Assembly (NCBI RefSeq): GCF_900142785.1
Contig: NZ_FRCD01000002.1
Span: 186,001 to 250,000, forward strand
Length of the DNA: 64,000 nucleotides
Reading direction: 5' to 3'
Source: Chryseobacterium carnipullorum
GTDB taxonomy: Bacteria > Bacteroidota > Bacteroidia > Flavobacteriales > Weeksellaceae
Under the pieces are notes generated by a model, which saw nothing but the letters and a program-made list of their open reading frames with translations, was not told where the DNA came from and searched no databases. Below are positions 1 to 10,044 of this stretch, piece by piece. A program made the translations under genes and the position numbers. Every line of letters starts with the position of its first letter. The first letter of the stretch is position 1.

Positions 1-2
1 CA

Positions 3-1862
3 GCGCCTACGCTTATTACACTGGAGATCGGTTCTACAGGAAATCAAATCTCTGTGGCAAAAGGATGGACTGGAACAACCAGCAGTGATGCAGTTACTGC
101 CTGGATCGATTTCAACAGAAACGGAGTTTTTGAAACCACAGAGCAGATCCTTACTTCAGCATCAAGTACAACCACTCCTGTTACTGCGAATTTTGCAGTT
201 CCGGCAGGAGCATATAACGGACCGCTGACAACAACGATGAGAGTTGTGCTGAGACGTTTAAGTGCCCCTGTTATGTGCCAGAATGCAGTCAATGGTGAAG
301 TTGAAGACTATGTCGTAAAGTTAAAACCTTGCAGTACAGTTACCCCAACAAATCCTACGATTACAGCGATAACTTATAATTCAGCTGTTGTCAACTGGAC
401 AGCCGCGACAAATAATCTTACCTATCTGTTGCAATACAGAGTACAGGGAACTACAACATGGACTTCGGTGTATGTTACCGCAGTACCTCACACATTAAAT
501 AACCTGATTCCTTTTACGACGTATGAAGTACAGATTGCTGCCAACTGCGGAACTTCTACAGGTGCTTTTACACCTATCAGATCATTCACTACAAAATGTG
601 ATCCTACCCCTCCGGGAGTATCAGTTACGGGAATCACTACAAATTCAGCAGTAGTAACATGGACGCCTTTAGTAACAGGTTCTACCTATATTATGAGATG
701 GCGAAAAGTTGGAGCAACAACCTGGAATCTTGTTAATCTGCCGGCTCCGCCTGCCAATACTTATCCTTTATCCGGTTTAGATCCGTATACAAAATATGAA
801 GTGCAGGTAGCCAATCAGTGTACAGGAGAAACGACTCCTAATCCATATTCAAACCCTATTGTATTTACGACATTAAGAACATGTGAACTTCCTCCTCCGG
901 GATTAATGATTACCCAGCTTACGCCGACATCAGCTGAAGTGATATGGGAAGGTTTTTCTGGAGCAACGTATATCCTGAGATACAGAAAAGTAGGTATTCC
1001 GAGCTGGACCAATGTTCCGGTAGCGAATAATGCTTATACCATAACAGGATTATTAGAAGATACGAAATATGAAATGCAGGTGGTGAATATCTGTAACGGG
1101 ACACCGGGAACTTATACGCCTCCGTATTATTTCACGACCCCTACAGTAATCTACTGTCAAATGTCTTCAGGAAGTTCAGTGAACGAGCATATTGCTAAAG
1201 TTACAGTAACGCCAAGCGGCAGACCTAAGATGGAAAATTCTTCAGGACCTTCAAGCTATACAGATTATACAGGAGTACCTGATACCTTCATCGAAATGGT
1301 TCAGGGATCTACAGGTAATCAGATCACGATTGAGAAAAAATGGAATGGAACCAATCATGACGAAGGTATTGCAGTATGGATCGATTTCAACAGAAACGGA
1401 TATTTCGATCTTGATGAAAGAGTATTTACATCGCCTCCGAATACAACAAGTCCGGTGACGGGGACCTTCAGTGTACCTGCTGATGCCTTTGTAAGCATGA
1501 CAACTTACAAATATGTTGTCATGAGAATTGCACTGATGAGAGATGGAGTTCCGGTAAATTGTACAAGATTTGCCAATGGCGAAGTAGAAGATTATTCCGT
1601 AAGAATCTCTAAACCCGCAACGGCTAATCCGGTGAATCAGACTGATATTATGATTTATCCCAATCCTGTAAGCTCAGTATTGTATGTGAAAAATATCAGC
1701 AAAAAAGCGAAATATAAGATCTACAATTCAGCAGCACAGATCATTGCTCAGGGTATTTTATTGAACAACCAGATCAATGTAGGCAAGCTGATCAACGGAG
1801 TTTATGTTTTAGATATCGAAGACAATGGTACAACCGTTCAAAAGAAATTTATTAAAGAATAA
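3..1862 (+). CDS. GEVEDY / fibronectin type III secreted protein with T9SS sorting tail (5' partial)
   Basis: The frame is open from the window edge, so the N-terminus and any signal peptide lie upstream; the GTG at 54 is internal. The visible part has a GEVEDY-type domain (WIDFNRNGVFE ... NGEVEDYVV), three fibronectin III-like repeats (about 70-95 residues each, with recurring YEVQ and TTxxC elements), a second GEVEDY domain (WIDFNRNGYFD ... NGEVEDYSV) and a C-terminal tail with the YPNPV motif typical of type IX secretion substrates. By family knowledge such proteins are exported through the Por/T9SS route and attached to or released from the cell surface. A role in adhesion or as a surface enzyme is inference; no catalytic domain is visible in this part. 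A hairpin terminator follows directly. Confidence 0.85.
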   Translation, partial: APTLITLEIGSTGNQISVAKGWTGTTSSDAVTAWIDFNRNGVFETTEQILTSASSTTTPVTANFAVPAGAYNGPLTTTMRVVLRRLSAPVMCQNAVNGEVEDYVVKLKPCSTVTPTNPTITAITYNSAVVNWTAATNNLTYLLQYRVQGTTTWTSVYVTAVPHTLNNLIPFTTYEVQIAANCGTSTGAFTPIRSFTTKCDPTPPGVSVTGITTNSAVVTWTPLVTGSTYIMRWRKVGATTWNLVNLPAPPANTYPLSGLDPYTKYEVQVANQCTGETTPNPYSNPIVFTTLRTCELPPPGLMITQLTPTSAEVIWEGFSGATYILRYRKVGIPSWTNVPVANNAYTITGLLEDTKYEMQVVNICNGTPGTYTPPYYFTTPTVIYCQMSSGSSVNEHIAKVTVTPSGRPKMENSSGPSSYTDYTGVPDTFIEMVQGSTGNQITIEKKWNGTNHDEGIAVWIDFNRNGYFDLDERVFTSPPNTTSPVTGTFSVPADAFVSMTTYKYVVMRIALMRDGVPVNCTRFANGEVEDYSVRISKPATANPVNQTDIMIYPNPVSSVLYVKNISKKAKYKIYNSAAQIIAQGILLNNQINVGKLINGVYVLDIEDNGTTVQKKFIKE

Positions 1863-1883
1863 TATTTAAATTTCAAATATAGG

Positions 1884-1909
1884 AGCCCTCAGAAATGAGG
1901 GCTTTTTTA
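1884..1909 (+). terminator. Rho-independent terminator of the secreted protein gene
   Basis: A perfect 7-bp stem, AGCCCTC / GAGGGCT, with a 6-base loop is followed by a T run 20 bases after the stop codon. Confidence 0.85.
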
Positions 1910-1914
1910 TCATT

Positions 1915-1951
1915 AAAAAAACTCGTCAGAAAAATCTAACGAGTTTTTTTT
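1915..1951. terminator. Bidirectional terminator between convergent genes
   Basis: The stem ACTCGT / ACGAGT is flanked by an A run on the left and a T run on the right. It can serve both the plus-strand secreted-protein gene and the minus-strand coaE, which ends at 1951 in the T run. Confidence 0.75.
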
Positions 1952-2586
1952 TATTCTATACTGAAAACGATCCGTTCGGTTTGTTCCTTAAGATCCTCCA
2001 GGTTGGTATTGTTGTAAATAATACAGTCTGCCAGCTTGATCTTATCCTTTTCGGGCATCTGCTTTTCCATGACGGATTCTACTTCACGGTAGGTCTTTCC
2101 GTCTCTGTCCATTACCCTTTTGGTTCTGATATTATCTTCTGCAGTGACCAGAAGAGATTTGTAGCATTGTCTGTTCAGTTTTAATTCAAACAATAATGCT
2201 GTTTCTTTGAAAACTAAATATTTGGTCTGTTTTTTCAGCCATTCTTCAAAATCAATCTTTACAGCAGGATGAATGATTTCGTTTAATTCGTGAAGCAGAT
2301 CTTTATTATTAAAAACCTTTTCTGCTACATATTTTCTATCATAAAGGCCGTTTGAATCATAAGCTTGTTCGCCCAGTAATTCTTTGATCTTTATTTTGAG
2401 GTCTTCACTATCATTCACAATGGTTTTAGCCCTGTCGTCGGAATAATAAACCGGGAATCCAAACTCCTCAATAAAATGGGCTACAGTAGTCTTTCCTGAG
2501 CCTATACCACCGGTAAGCCCAATGATCTTGGGTGACGGTTCCGGTTCTGCTTTCTGTGTCTCTGAATGTAATTCTTCCATAATCAA
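1951..2586 (-). CDS. coaE: Dephospho-CoA kinase
   Basis: This enzyme phosphorylates the 3'-hydroxyl of dephospho-CoA with ATP, the last step of coenzyme A synthesis, in the cytosol. The P-loop GGIGSGKT sits at residues 26-33, preceded by the family's IIGLTGG strand; YYSDDRAK and the LNEIIHPAV stretch are also typical of CoaE. At 211 residues it is slightly long because about 20 polar residues precede the first beta strand; the start could be Met1 or Met3, and no later Met gives a complete P-loop strand. It is the last gene of a minus-strand operon with the hydrolase, the PaiB-like gene and ruvB, only 3 bases after the hydrolase stop. Confidence 0.93.
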   Translation of the reverse strand: MIMEELHSETQKAEPEPSPKIIGLTGGIGSGKTTVAHFIEEFGFPVYYSDDRAKTIVNDSEDLKIKIKELLGEQAYDSNGLYDRKYVAEKVFNNKDLLHELNEIIHPAVKIDFEEWLKKQTKYLVFKETALLFELKLNRQCYKSLLVTAEDNIRTKRVMDRDGKTYREVESVMEKQMPEKDKIKLADCIIYNNTNLEDLKEQTERIVFSIE

Positions 2587-2589
2587 AAA

Positions 2590-3456
2590 TTAATATCCAA
2601 AAACGTCATTAAAACTGTGGATCTCGTCTAATCTTACTCCTTTTTCTGTCATTTTAAGGCTTGCTAATTCATTGTGGGCATCATGTTCAAAGAACAGTAA
2701 ATATTCATTATCGACGCACTGTTTCAGGAACTTTCCTTTTTCTTCCATCGTCAAAAGAGGTCTGGTATCATAGCCCATCACATATACCTGGTTGATATGT
2801 CCTGCTGTAGGAATAAGGTCTGCGGCGAAAACAATTGTCTTTTCCTGGTACTGAATTACCGGAAGCATTTGCTTTTCCGTATGCCCGTCTACAAAGATGA
2901 CATCCATCTTCAAATCAGGGGCAAAACCATAATTTCCTGTTGCAGGAAGAGGTAAAAAGTTAAGTTGTCCACTTTCCTGTATCGGAAGGATGTTCTCCTT
3001 CAGGAAACTTGCTTTTTCTCTGGGATTAGGCTCTGTAGCCCATTTCCAATGGTTATCGTTCGTCCAGAACTGTGCATTTTTAAAAGCCGGCCTGTATCCT
3101 GTTTTGTCGTCATTCCATTCGATAGCGCCTCCACAATGGTCAAAGTGAAGGTGAGTAAGGAAAACATCGGTGATGTCCTCTTTTACAAAACCGAATTTCT
3201 TTAAATTTTTATCAAGACTGTCATCTCCCCAAAGAGAATAATGGCCGAAGAATTTATCATCTTGTTTATTGCCGAGACCGCAGTCTACAAGAATCAGTTT
3301 CTTGCCGTCTTCTATAAGCAGGGATCTTGTTCCCAGTTCGATCAGGTTTTTTTCGTCTGCAGGATTGGTTTTTTCCCACAAACTCTTTGGGACGACTCCA
3401 AACATGGCACCGCCATCCAGTTTAAATTTTCCACATTGTATTGGATATAATTTCAT
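2590..3456 (-). CDS. MBL-fold metallo-hydrolase
   Basis: This is a 288-residue metallo-beta-lactamase-fold protein. The metal-binding HLHFDH motif is at residues 102-107. Later expected ligands are visible in FVDGHTEKQMLP (His), FAADLIPTAGH (Asp and His) and the C-terminal FFEHDA (His). These suggest a complete di-metal site. The substrate cannot be read from sequence; relatives include lactonases and other hydrolases. There is no signal peptide, so it is probably cytosolic. It sits 14 bases after the PaiB-like gene and 3 bases before coaE, so it is probably co-transcribed, but the neighbours do not point to one pathway. Confidence 0.85.
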   Translation of the reverse strand: MKLYPIQCGKFKLDGGAMFGVVPKSLWEKTNPADEKNLIELGTRSLLIEDGKKLILVDCGLGNKQDDKFFGHYSLWGDDSLDKNLKKFGFVKEDITDVFLTHLHFDHCGGAIEWNDDKTGYRPAFKNAQFWTNDNHWKWATEPNPREKASFLKENILPIQESGQLNFLPLPATGNYGFAPDLKMDVIFVDGHTEKQMLPVIQYQEKTIVFAADLIPTAGHINQVYVMGYDTRPLLTMEEKGKFLKQCVDNEYLLFFEHDAHNELASLKMTEKGVRLDEIHSFNDVFGY

Positions 3457-3470
3457 ATATATTTTGATTA

Positions 3471-4082
3471 TTATTTCTTTATTAATTTCATCTTTTCAGC
3501 AATCTTTTTACCATTCTCATCTGAATTTTCAAGCTCTGAAATGATATTTTGAAAATCATGTTCCTTTCTGTTCTGGGAAAGTTTCTGCTTGATAAATATT
3601 TCCGTAGGAATTATTTTCAGTCCGAAAGCACCTTTCATTTCCTTTTCTACCAATTCCCTTCCCATATCTTTCACCATCACCGGACACTTCTGAAAACTTT
3701 CATATTTAGAAGTTAATTTATCCAGATGCCGATACAATTCATCATGATTCATCAGTTCTACCTTTCCTTGGATCTGTACCGCTTCATAATTCCAGGTTGA
3801 TACATTCATATGATCATACCAGCTGCTTGAAATATAAGCATGAGCACCCAGGAAATCACAGAGTACTTCATCTCCGTCTCTTAATGTTTTTGCCTGAGGG
3901 TTAGCTCTTGAAATATGAGTTTCCACATAAATGTTCTCAGGGTCATCTTCATTAAGCATCATCATAGAATGAGTTGCCCTTATTCTTTCCCCGGAAGAAA
4001 TGAGTAAGGCAAAAGCATTTTCCCTGATGATTTCTCTCATCAGATTGTAATCTTCGCTTCTGTATAATTTTGGAATAAACAT
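3471..4082 (-). CDS. FMN-binding negative transcriptional regulator, PaiB family
   Basis: The 203-residue protein begins MFIPKLYRSED and contains LISSGERIRATH and a split-barrel flavin-binding fold of the PaiB / FMN-binding-2 family. In Bacillus, PaiB affects sporulation and protease genes; in Bacteroidota most members are uncharacterised and may be flavin- or haem-binding redox proteins. The regulator name is inherited from the family and no DNA-binding helix-turn-helix is obvious here. It lies 6 bases downstream of ruvB on the same strand and is likely in the same operon. The lysine-rich C-terminus is unremarkable. Confidence 0.8.
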   Translation of the reverse strand: MFIPKLYRSEDYNLMREIIRENAFALLISSGERIRATHSMMMLNEDDPENIYVETHISRANPQAKTLRDGDEVLCDFLGAHAYISSSWYDHMNVSTWNYEAVQIQGKVELMNHDELYRHLDKLTSKYESFQKCPVMVKDMGRELVEKEMKGAFGLKIIPTEIFIKQKLSQNRKEHDFQNIISELENSDENGKKIAEKMKLIKK

Positions 4083-4088
4083 AGATCG

Positions 4089-5111
4089 TTAAAATAATTC
4101 TCCGGGACTTCTCGGTATGGCTATATTTAAATGTTTATAAGCCTTATCCGTTACTTCTCTTCCTCTGGGTGTTCTGATAATAAATCCTTCCTGAATCAAA
4201 AAGGGTTCATAAACCTCTTCCAAAGTTTCAGGGTTTTCTGCAATAGAAGTCGCCAAGGCAGAAATTCCTACCGGTTTTCCTTTGAAGTTTTCTATCATGA
4301 CCCGCATGATCTTGTTATCCATTTCATCTAAACCGAACTCATCTACATTCAAAGAATTCAGTGCGTATTTCGTAATATTGATTTCAATTTCACCATTTCC
4401 TTTGATCTCAGCAAAATCACGTACTCTTCTTAGCAAAGCATTGGCAATTCTGGGAGTTCCACGACTTCTTCTCGCTATTTCTATCGCTGCATCTTCATAA
4501 ATCTTACTTCCTAAAACCCGTGAACTTCTCTGGATAATCATCGATAAAAGCTCTACTGAATAATATTCCAGTCTGCTCTGAATCCCGAATCTTGCCAGCA
4601 TCGGCTTCGTCAGCATTCCGCTTCGGGTAGTCGCTCCTACTAAAGTAAAAGGATTCAGGCCGATCTGGACACTTCTTGCATTAGGACCGGTTTCCAGCAT
4701 GATATCGATCTTATAATCCTCCATCGCAGAATACAGATATTCCTCCACGATAGGAGACAGACGGTGAATCTCATCAATAAAAAGAACGTCATTTTCTTCC
4801 AGATTGGTAAGTAATCCTGCTAAACTCCCAGGTTTATCCAAAACAGGACCAGAAGTGATTTTACAGCCTACACCAAGTTCATTAGCGATGATATTGGCTA
4901 AAGTGGTTTTACCCAGACCCGGCGGACCGTGCAAAAGAACATGATCGAGAGCTCCACCCCGTCTTTTGGCAGCACTTACGAAAACTTCAAGGTTTTCCAA
5001 AGTTTTTCTCTGCCCGGCAAAGTCCTTAAAACTCTGCGGACGGATCTGCTCCTCCTGCATAAGCTCTTCATGCGAGTAGTTTTCCTTATCTGGATGTAAA
5101 AAGTCTGGCAT
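4089..5111 (-). CDS. ruvB: Holliday junction branch migration ATPase RuvB
   Basis: RuvB is the hexameric AAA+ motor that, with RuvA, drives branch migration of Holliday junctions in recombinational repair. Walker A is GPPGLGKT at residues 62-69, Walker B is the DEIH box at about 113-116, sensor 1 is in LVGATTRSG, and the C-terminal winged helix ends with FIIRTPRGR. The length of 340 matches the family. It is the first gene of the minus-strand set running into coaE. A -7-like element lies about 20 bases upstream of the start. Neither ruvA nor ruvC is adjacent, which is common in Flavobacteriia. Confidence 0.97.
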   Translation of the reverse strand: MPDFLHPDKENYSHEELMQEEQIRPQSFKDFAGQRKTLENLEVFVSAAKRRGGALDHVLLHGPPGLGKTTLANIIANELGVGCKITSGPVLDKPGSLAGLLTNLEENDVLFIDEIHRLSPIVEEYLYSAMEDYKIDIMLETGPNARSVQIGLNPFTLVGATTRSGMLTKPMLARFGIQSRLEYYSVELLSMIIQRSSRVLGSKIYEDAAIEIARRSRGTPRIANALLRRVRDFAEIKGNGEIEINITKYALNSLNVDEFGLDEMDNKIMRVMIENFKGKPVGISALATSIAENPETLEEVYEPFLIQEGFIIRTPRGREVTDKAYKHLNIAIPRSPGELF

Positions 5112-5130
5112 TAATTCATTTCATTTACCT

Positions 5131-5138
5131 CAAAGATA
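5131..5138 (-). promoter_or_regulatory. -7 element for the ruvB operon
   Basis: On the minus strand this reads TATCTTTG, matching the Bacteroidota -7 consensus TAnnTTTG, about 20 bases before the ruvB start. No clear TTTG -33 element is seen at the usual spacing, so the call is moderate. Confidence 0.45.
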
Positions 5139-5325
5139 ACAAATTTAGACTAAGGTTGAGGTGTGGACTGAGAAATTTCAGAGATTGGAAAAAGGGGAAT
5201 ACGGAGGCTGAGATAGAGACTGAGGTAAAGAATAAGGCTAATTTAGATGGAGGATATTGATATATTTTAAGTATTTTTGAGAGGAAAAATTAATTATAAA
5301 CAAGCTATAGCTTAATCTTTGATCA

Positions 5326-6552
5326 ATGAAATTAATAGGACCTTTCAAGCAAATTGTAACATTGGCCAATCTTCCTTTAAGAGGAAAACTTTCCGATGAG
5401 CAGATCGATATTATTGTAGACGGAGGAATTGTGGTGAATGACGGTACCATCCAGAAAATTGGAAATTTCGAAACACTGAAATCTGAAAATCAAAATATAA
5501 ACATAGAAACCATTGAAGGAGAGCAGGTTGTTCTTCCAGGATTGGTGGATTCTCATACTCATATCTGTTTCGGAGGAAACCGGGCCAATGATTTTGCGAT
5601 GCGTAATGCCGGAAAGACATACCTGGAAATAGCTGAAAGCGGTGGTGGAATCTGGAGTTCTGTACAGCATACAAGAAGTGCTTCGGAAGACGAATTACTA
5701 AAGACATTACTCGAAAGAATCAACTTTCTGATCTCATTGGGAATCACAACTATTGAAGTGAAAAGCGGCTACGGGCTAGATGTCGAAAACGAGTTGAAAA
5801 TGCTCAGAATTATTAAAAAAGCACAAAGCCATACCCAAGCTACGCTGGTTCCTACTTGTCTTTCTGCCCACCTGAAACCAAGAGATTTTGAAGGAAGTAA
5901 TGAAGAATATTTAAACTATATCATCACCGAAATCTTACCTAAAGTAAAAGAAGAGGCGCTTGCAACGCGTGTAGACATATTTATTGAAAAATCGGCGTTT
6001 CAGCCGGAAGAAAGTAAAGATTTCCTTCTTAAAACTAAAGATTTAGGTTTTGATATAACCGTTCATGCAGACCAGTTTACACCGGGAAGTTCAAGAATTG
6101 CCGTAGAAGTAGGAGCGAAATCGGCAGACCATCTGGAAGCGACTATTGATGAAGATATTGAGTTTTTGGCCAAATCAGATACGGTAGCAACAGCACTTCC
6201 GGGAGCAAGTTTAGGATTAGGCGAAAAATTTACACCAGCCAGAAAACTATTAGATGCGGGAGCAATCGTGGCGATTGCCAGTGATTGGAATCCGGGATCT
6301 GCGCCCATGGGAAATTTAATTACTCAAGCTTCCATTTTGGCCACATTTGAAAAATTAACAACTGCTGAGGTATTGGCAGGAATGACCTTCCGTGCCGCGT
6401 ATGCCTTGGGAATTGAAGACATCGGAAAGCTGGAAGACGGAAAGAAAGCTGATTTTGTAACTTTTAAAACAGATAATTTCCAGAATGTACTGTACAATCA
6501 GGGAAGCCTGAGTGCTGAGAAGGTTTATATCAACGGAAATCAGGTTCATTAA
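5326..6552 (+). CDS. hutI: Imidazolonepropionase
   Basis: HutI hydrolyses 4-imidazolone-5-propanoate to N-formimidoyl-L-glutamate, the third step of histidine degradation. It is an amidohydrolase-superfamily TIM-barrel metalloenzyme. Visible signatures are the metal-binding HTH (His77, His79 in VDSHTHICFGG), the VHADQFTPG and SADHLEAT segments with further ligands and the catalytic His, and ASDWNPGSAPMGN with the metal Asp. The length of 408 fits the family. It overlaps the next gene by one base, implying co-transcription. hutG lies about 3.5 kb further on; hutH and hutU are not in this window. Confidence 0.96.
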   Translation: MKLIGPFKQIVTLANLPLRGKLSDEQIDIIVDGGIVVNDGTIQKIGNFETLKSENQNINIETIEGEQVVLPGLVDSHTHICFGGNRANDFAMRNAGKTYLEIAESGGGIWSSVQHTRSASEDELLKTLLERINFLISLGITTIEVKSGYGLDVENELKMLRIIKKAQSHTQATLVPTCLSAHLKPRDFEGSNEEYLNYIITEILPKVKEEALATRVDIFIEKSAFQPEESKDFLLKTKDLGFDITVHADQFTPGSSRIAVEVGAKSADHLEATIDEDIEFLAKSDTVATALPGASLGLGEKFTPARKLLDAGAIVAIASDWNPGSAPMGNLITQASILATFEKLTTAEVLAGMTFRAAYALGIEDIGKLEDGKKADFVTFKTDNFQNVLYNQGSLSAEKVYINGNQVH

Positions 6553-7652
6553 TGATGGGATTATTTGACAAGATGCTCGGCAAAAAGCTGCCGGAAAAGG
6601 AAACCAGAACCTATAAAGAGTTTTGGGACTGGTTTTTGACAAAAGAAAAAACTTTTTTTGAAGTGGTAAAAGGCAGAGAACATATTGAAGAGCAATTCTT
6701 TGATATCATGTCTCCTGAACTTAGTAAGGTAAACGATGGCTATTATTTCCTTTCTGGAATGTGTGATGAACACACCGCAGAGCTCATCATTACAGTAGAA
6801 GGTGATGTGAAAAAAATAATTTTTGCCGAAGAATTGATTGCCGCTGCTCCAAAGACTGATCACTGGAAGTTTACCGCTCTAAAACCCGAAACAGATATTG
6901 AAAATGTAGGGGTTAGAATCAATGACTGTGAGTTGACAAAAAATAATATTTACTTTTATTCAAATGACATAGAAGGGTATCCGGATGAGATCGATCTGGC
7001 TTTTGTTTATGAAAATCTGAACGAAGAAAACAGAGAATCTGCCACGACAGGAATCTGTATCTTTCTGGATAACTTCCTTGGGGAGCTGAATTTTGCCACT
7101 CAGATTGATACCTTTAGCATTATCGGTAAACATGAAGCAGAGCAGGAACTTATTCCAATAGAAAAATTAAGAGATTTTCTTCTGTGGAGAGAAAGAGAAT
7201 TTACTGAAAAGTATAAAGATTCACAGATTGTAGAAAGTGAAGATCAGTTTTCAGTTCTTGAAGCCACTTTAGAAAACGGGATGCCACTCATGGCTACAGT
7301 GAATGCTTCTCTGTTAAAATACGATGCAAAAGCTTCCTATCCATGGATCTCTGTCCTGAAGATTTTTTATGATGGAAGCAATAATAGTGGTTTTCCTGAA
7401 GAAAAGGATTACAATAAAATGAATGCACTTGAAGATTATGCGGTAGAAACTCTGACGCCAAAAGACGGACATTTGTATATCGGGAGAGAAACGGCAGACA
7501 ATTCCAAAAGCATTTATTTTGCAAGCAAAGATTTTAGACAGCCTTCAAAAGTTTTTGATCAGATCATCAAAGAAAATCCTGAATATAAAATTTCACTCGA
7601 AATTTATAAAGATAAATACTGGCAAAGTTTTGAACAATACACCGTTAATTAA
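6552..7652 (+). CDS. DUF695 domain-containing protein
   Basis: A 366-residue cytosolic protein without signal peptide or membrane segments. The C-terminal third (YPWISVLKIFYDG ... SGFPEEKDYNKMNALED ... IYFASKDF) resembles the DUF695 domain, whose function is unknown. The N-terminal half is acidic with alternating beta-rich segments and shows no motif I recognise. The ATG overlaps the hutI stop by one base; a second ATG follows immediately at 6555 and could be used instead. Tight coupling to hutI suggests translation from the same message, but a role in histidine catabolism is only inferred from position. Confidence 0.75.
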   Translation: MMGLFDKMLGKKLPEKETRTYKEFWDWFLTKEKTFFEVVKGREHIEEQFFDIMSPELSKVNDGYYFLSGMCDEHTAELIITVEGDVKKIIFAEELIAAAPKTDHWKFTALKPETDIENVGVRINDCELTKNNIYFYSNDIEGYPDEIDLAFVYENLNEENRESATTGICIFLDNFLGELNFATQIDTFSIIGKHEAEQELIPIEKLRDFLLWREREFTEKYKDSQIVESEDQFSVLEATLENGMPLMATVNASLLKYDAKASYPWISVLKIFYDGSNNSGFPEEKDYNKMNALEDYAVETLTPKDGHLYIGRETADNSKSIYFASKDFRQPSKVFDQIIKENPEYKISLEIYKDKYWQSFEQYTVN

Positions 7653-7893
7653 AACAAATTCATTTTTTGGAAGGGCAGAGTAGATAAAATTACAGCCTTT
7701 GATTTTTATTTTTTTATATAAGTTTTCTTATATTGTGACCCCATTACTGTTAATTCATTGTATAAAACAGTAATTTTCTATAGTTCTTAAGTACATCCCT
7801 GATAAGGAAAATAACGCAGTCATATTATTCTTTGAGTACTTCTGCCAGGGCTATGCCAGGTGTCTGTCAATATTAATACGAAAAATAAATGTG

Positions 7894-9906
7894 ATGAAAT
7901 TTAAAAATGTACAATCTACTTTCAATAAAGGGGTGACGATCCCAAGTCTGATTTTTATTATTGGAACATGTTTTCTTTCAGCTCTGTTTCCAAAGCCGAC
8001 GGAAAATATTCTCAATCAGATTAAACAGTTTATATTTGTCAATCTGAATTGGGTATATGTCTGGGCCGTCACTCTGTTTGTTATCTTTTTAGTTTACCTG
8101 CTGTTTAGTAAATATGCAAACATAAAACTGGGCGCTAATGACAGTAAACCGGAGTATTCCTTCTTTTCATGGATTTCAATGCTGTTTGCTGCCGGAATGG
8201 GAATCGGATTGATCTATTTTAGTGTGGCAGAACCTATGCAGCATTATTCTTCCGAAGTTTTTGCCGATAATCATTATGTGAGCCGGGCAAAACAGGCACA
8301 GTTATATACTTTTTTTCATTGGGGAATCCATGCATGGGCCATTTATGGAGTGGTAGGACTTTCCTTATCTTACTTTGCTTACCGATACAGATTACCGCTT
8401 TCATTACGAAGCTGCTTTTATCCATTGCTGAAAGATAAGATTAATGGGAAATGGGGAAACGCCATTGATGTTTTTGCATTATGCTGTACCTTCTTTGGAT
8501 TGACCACGACTTTAGGATTTGGAGTGGTACAGATCAGCTCAGGATTAAATATACTCCATATCACCGCAGAAAACAGTTTTACCAATCAGGTGATTATTGT
8601 TATCAGCCTTATTTCTCTTTCTGTTTTTTCAGCCATCAGCGGAGTAGATAAAGGCGTAAAGATTTTAAGCAATATTAATATAATGAGTGTCATTGTACTC
8701 TTACTCTTCGTTCTGATATTGGGTCCAACGGTATATTTGATAGGAAGTTTTACCGATGGATTGGGAAACTACATCAATAATTTTTTCAATCTTACTTTCA
8801 ATACCCATGTTTATGAAAAAAATGCATTGCCATGGTTCTATGACTGGACTATTTTATACTGGGCCTGGTGGATTTCATGGTCGCCCTACGTAGGTTTATT
8901 TATCGCAAGAATATCTAAAGGAAGAACCATCAGGGAGTTTATTCTGGCAGTTTTGGTACTTCCTACCTTATTCAATTTTATCTGGATGTCTGTATTCGGA
9001 AACAGTGCTATCTGGTTCGATCTGAATGTGGCCAACGGAAATTTAAGTGCTCTGGCGTCCGATCCTGATGCTTTGATGTTCAGGTTTTTAGAATATATGC
9101 CACTCTCAACAGTAACCGGATTTTTTGTTATCGCCATCATTATTATTTTCTTTGTAACCTCTGCCGATTCGGGCATATTCGTCATGAACAGCATCGCTAC
9201 TAAAAATGCCAAAAAGTCTCCCAAATGGCAAATTATATTCTGGGGTATTCTACTGGCCGTACTTTCCCTGTTATTATTAAATGCAGGCGGATTGAAAGCG
9301 CTTCAGAGTATGACCTTAATTACAGCTTTGCCCTTTTCAATCATCGTACTTTTATTCATCGTAAGCTTAATGAAGGCACTTATTATTGATCAGAAATATT
9401 ATGATACCAACTTTTCTGCCTCTACCGTTCCGTGGTCAGGGGAATTTTGGAAAGAACGCTTAAAAAATATCGTTTCCTTTAAAGATAATTCTTCAGTCGA
9501 TCATTTTATTAAAGTTAAGACGAAAGAAGCTTTTACAGAGCTGCAGCAGGAATTTGCATCCAATGGAATCGAAGCCAAAATAAATCAATATGAAAGTCCC
9601 GTAAGAATAGAAATAGAGATTCATCAGGGAGTTGTCAATAATTTTATATATGGCGTTGAAAATAAGGTGAAAACCGTTTCTGAATACATGATTAATGAAG
9701 AAAACCTTCCGGATCTGGACAACAGTAAAACCCACTATCCAAGATCCTATTTTGGGGATGGAAGAGAAGGATATGATGTGCAGTACTTCACAAAGAACGA
9801 ACTGATTTCTGATGTGCTCAAGCATTATGAACGATTCCTGGAAATAGTTTCGGAAGAGCGCAATGAAATGTTCATCAGCAGTAATGCCAATCAGAACAAA
9901 GAATAG
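7894..9906 (+). CDS. BCCT family (betaine/carnitine/choline) transporter
   Basis: An integral membrane protein of about 670 residues with roughly 12 hydrophobic segments and the family's tryptophan-rich signature WWISWSPYVGLFIARIS in segment 8, followed by SKGRTIREF. By family knowledge it imports quaternary amines such as glycine betaine or choline with sodium or protons, often for osmoprotection. A hydrophilic C-terminal region of about 170 residues (from about residue 500) is longer than in minimal BCCT carriers and may be a regulatory cytosolic domain. A GTG precedes the ATG by one codon; the ATG is preferred. The 238 bases upstream hold no gene. Its place between hut genes leaves open transport of a histidine-related substrate. 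Confidence 0.92.
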   Translation: MKFKNVQSTFNKGVTIPSLIFIIGTCFLSALFPKPTENILNQIKQFIFVNLNWVYVWAVTLFVIFLVYLLFSKYANIKLGANDSKPEYSFFSWISMLFAAGMGIGLIYFSVAEPMQHYSSEVFADNHYVSRAKQAQLYTFFHWGIHAWAIYGVVGLSLSYFAYRYRLPLSLRSCFYPLLKDKINGKWGNAIDVFALCCTFFGLTTTLGFGVVQISSGLNILHITAENSFTNQVIIVISLISLSVFSAISGVDKGVKILSNINIMSVIVLLLFVLILGPTVYLIGSFTDGLGNYINNFFNLTFNTHVYEKNALPWFYDWTILYWAWWISWSPYVGLFIARISKGRTIREFILAVLVLPTLFNFIWMSVFGNSAIWFDLNVANGNLSALASDPDALMFRFLEYMPLSTVTGFFVIAIIIIFFVTSADSGIFVMNSIATKNAKKSPKWQIIFWGILLAVLSLLLLNAGGLKALQSMTLITALPFSIIVLLFIVSLMKALIIDQKYYDTNFSASTVPWSGEFWKERLKNIVSFKDNSSVDHFIKVKTKEAFTELQQEFASNGIEAKINQYESPVRIEIEIHQGVVNNFIYGVENKVKTVSEYMINEENLPDLDNSKTHYPRSYFGDGREGYDVQYFTKNELISDVLKHYERFLEIVSEERNEMFISSNANQNKE

Positions 9907-10044
9907 CTTACAATGGGCTTATGACGTGAATGACGGATGTCATAGAACGTTTTTGAAATTGAACACAGGAGTGTTTTACTATCTAAACAATATTATTTAG
10001 ATTTACAGGATAAAACGATGTAATTAAAATTTAATTTAAAATCT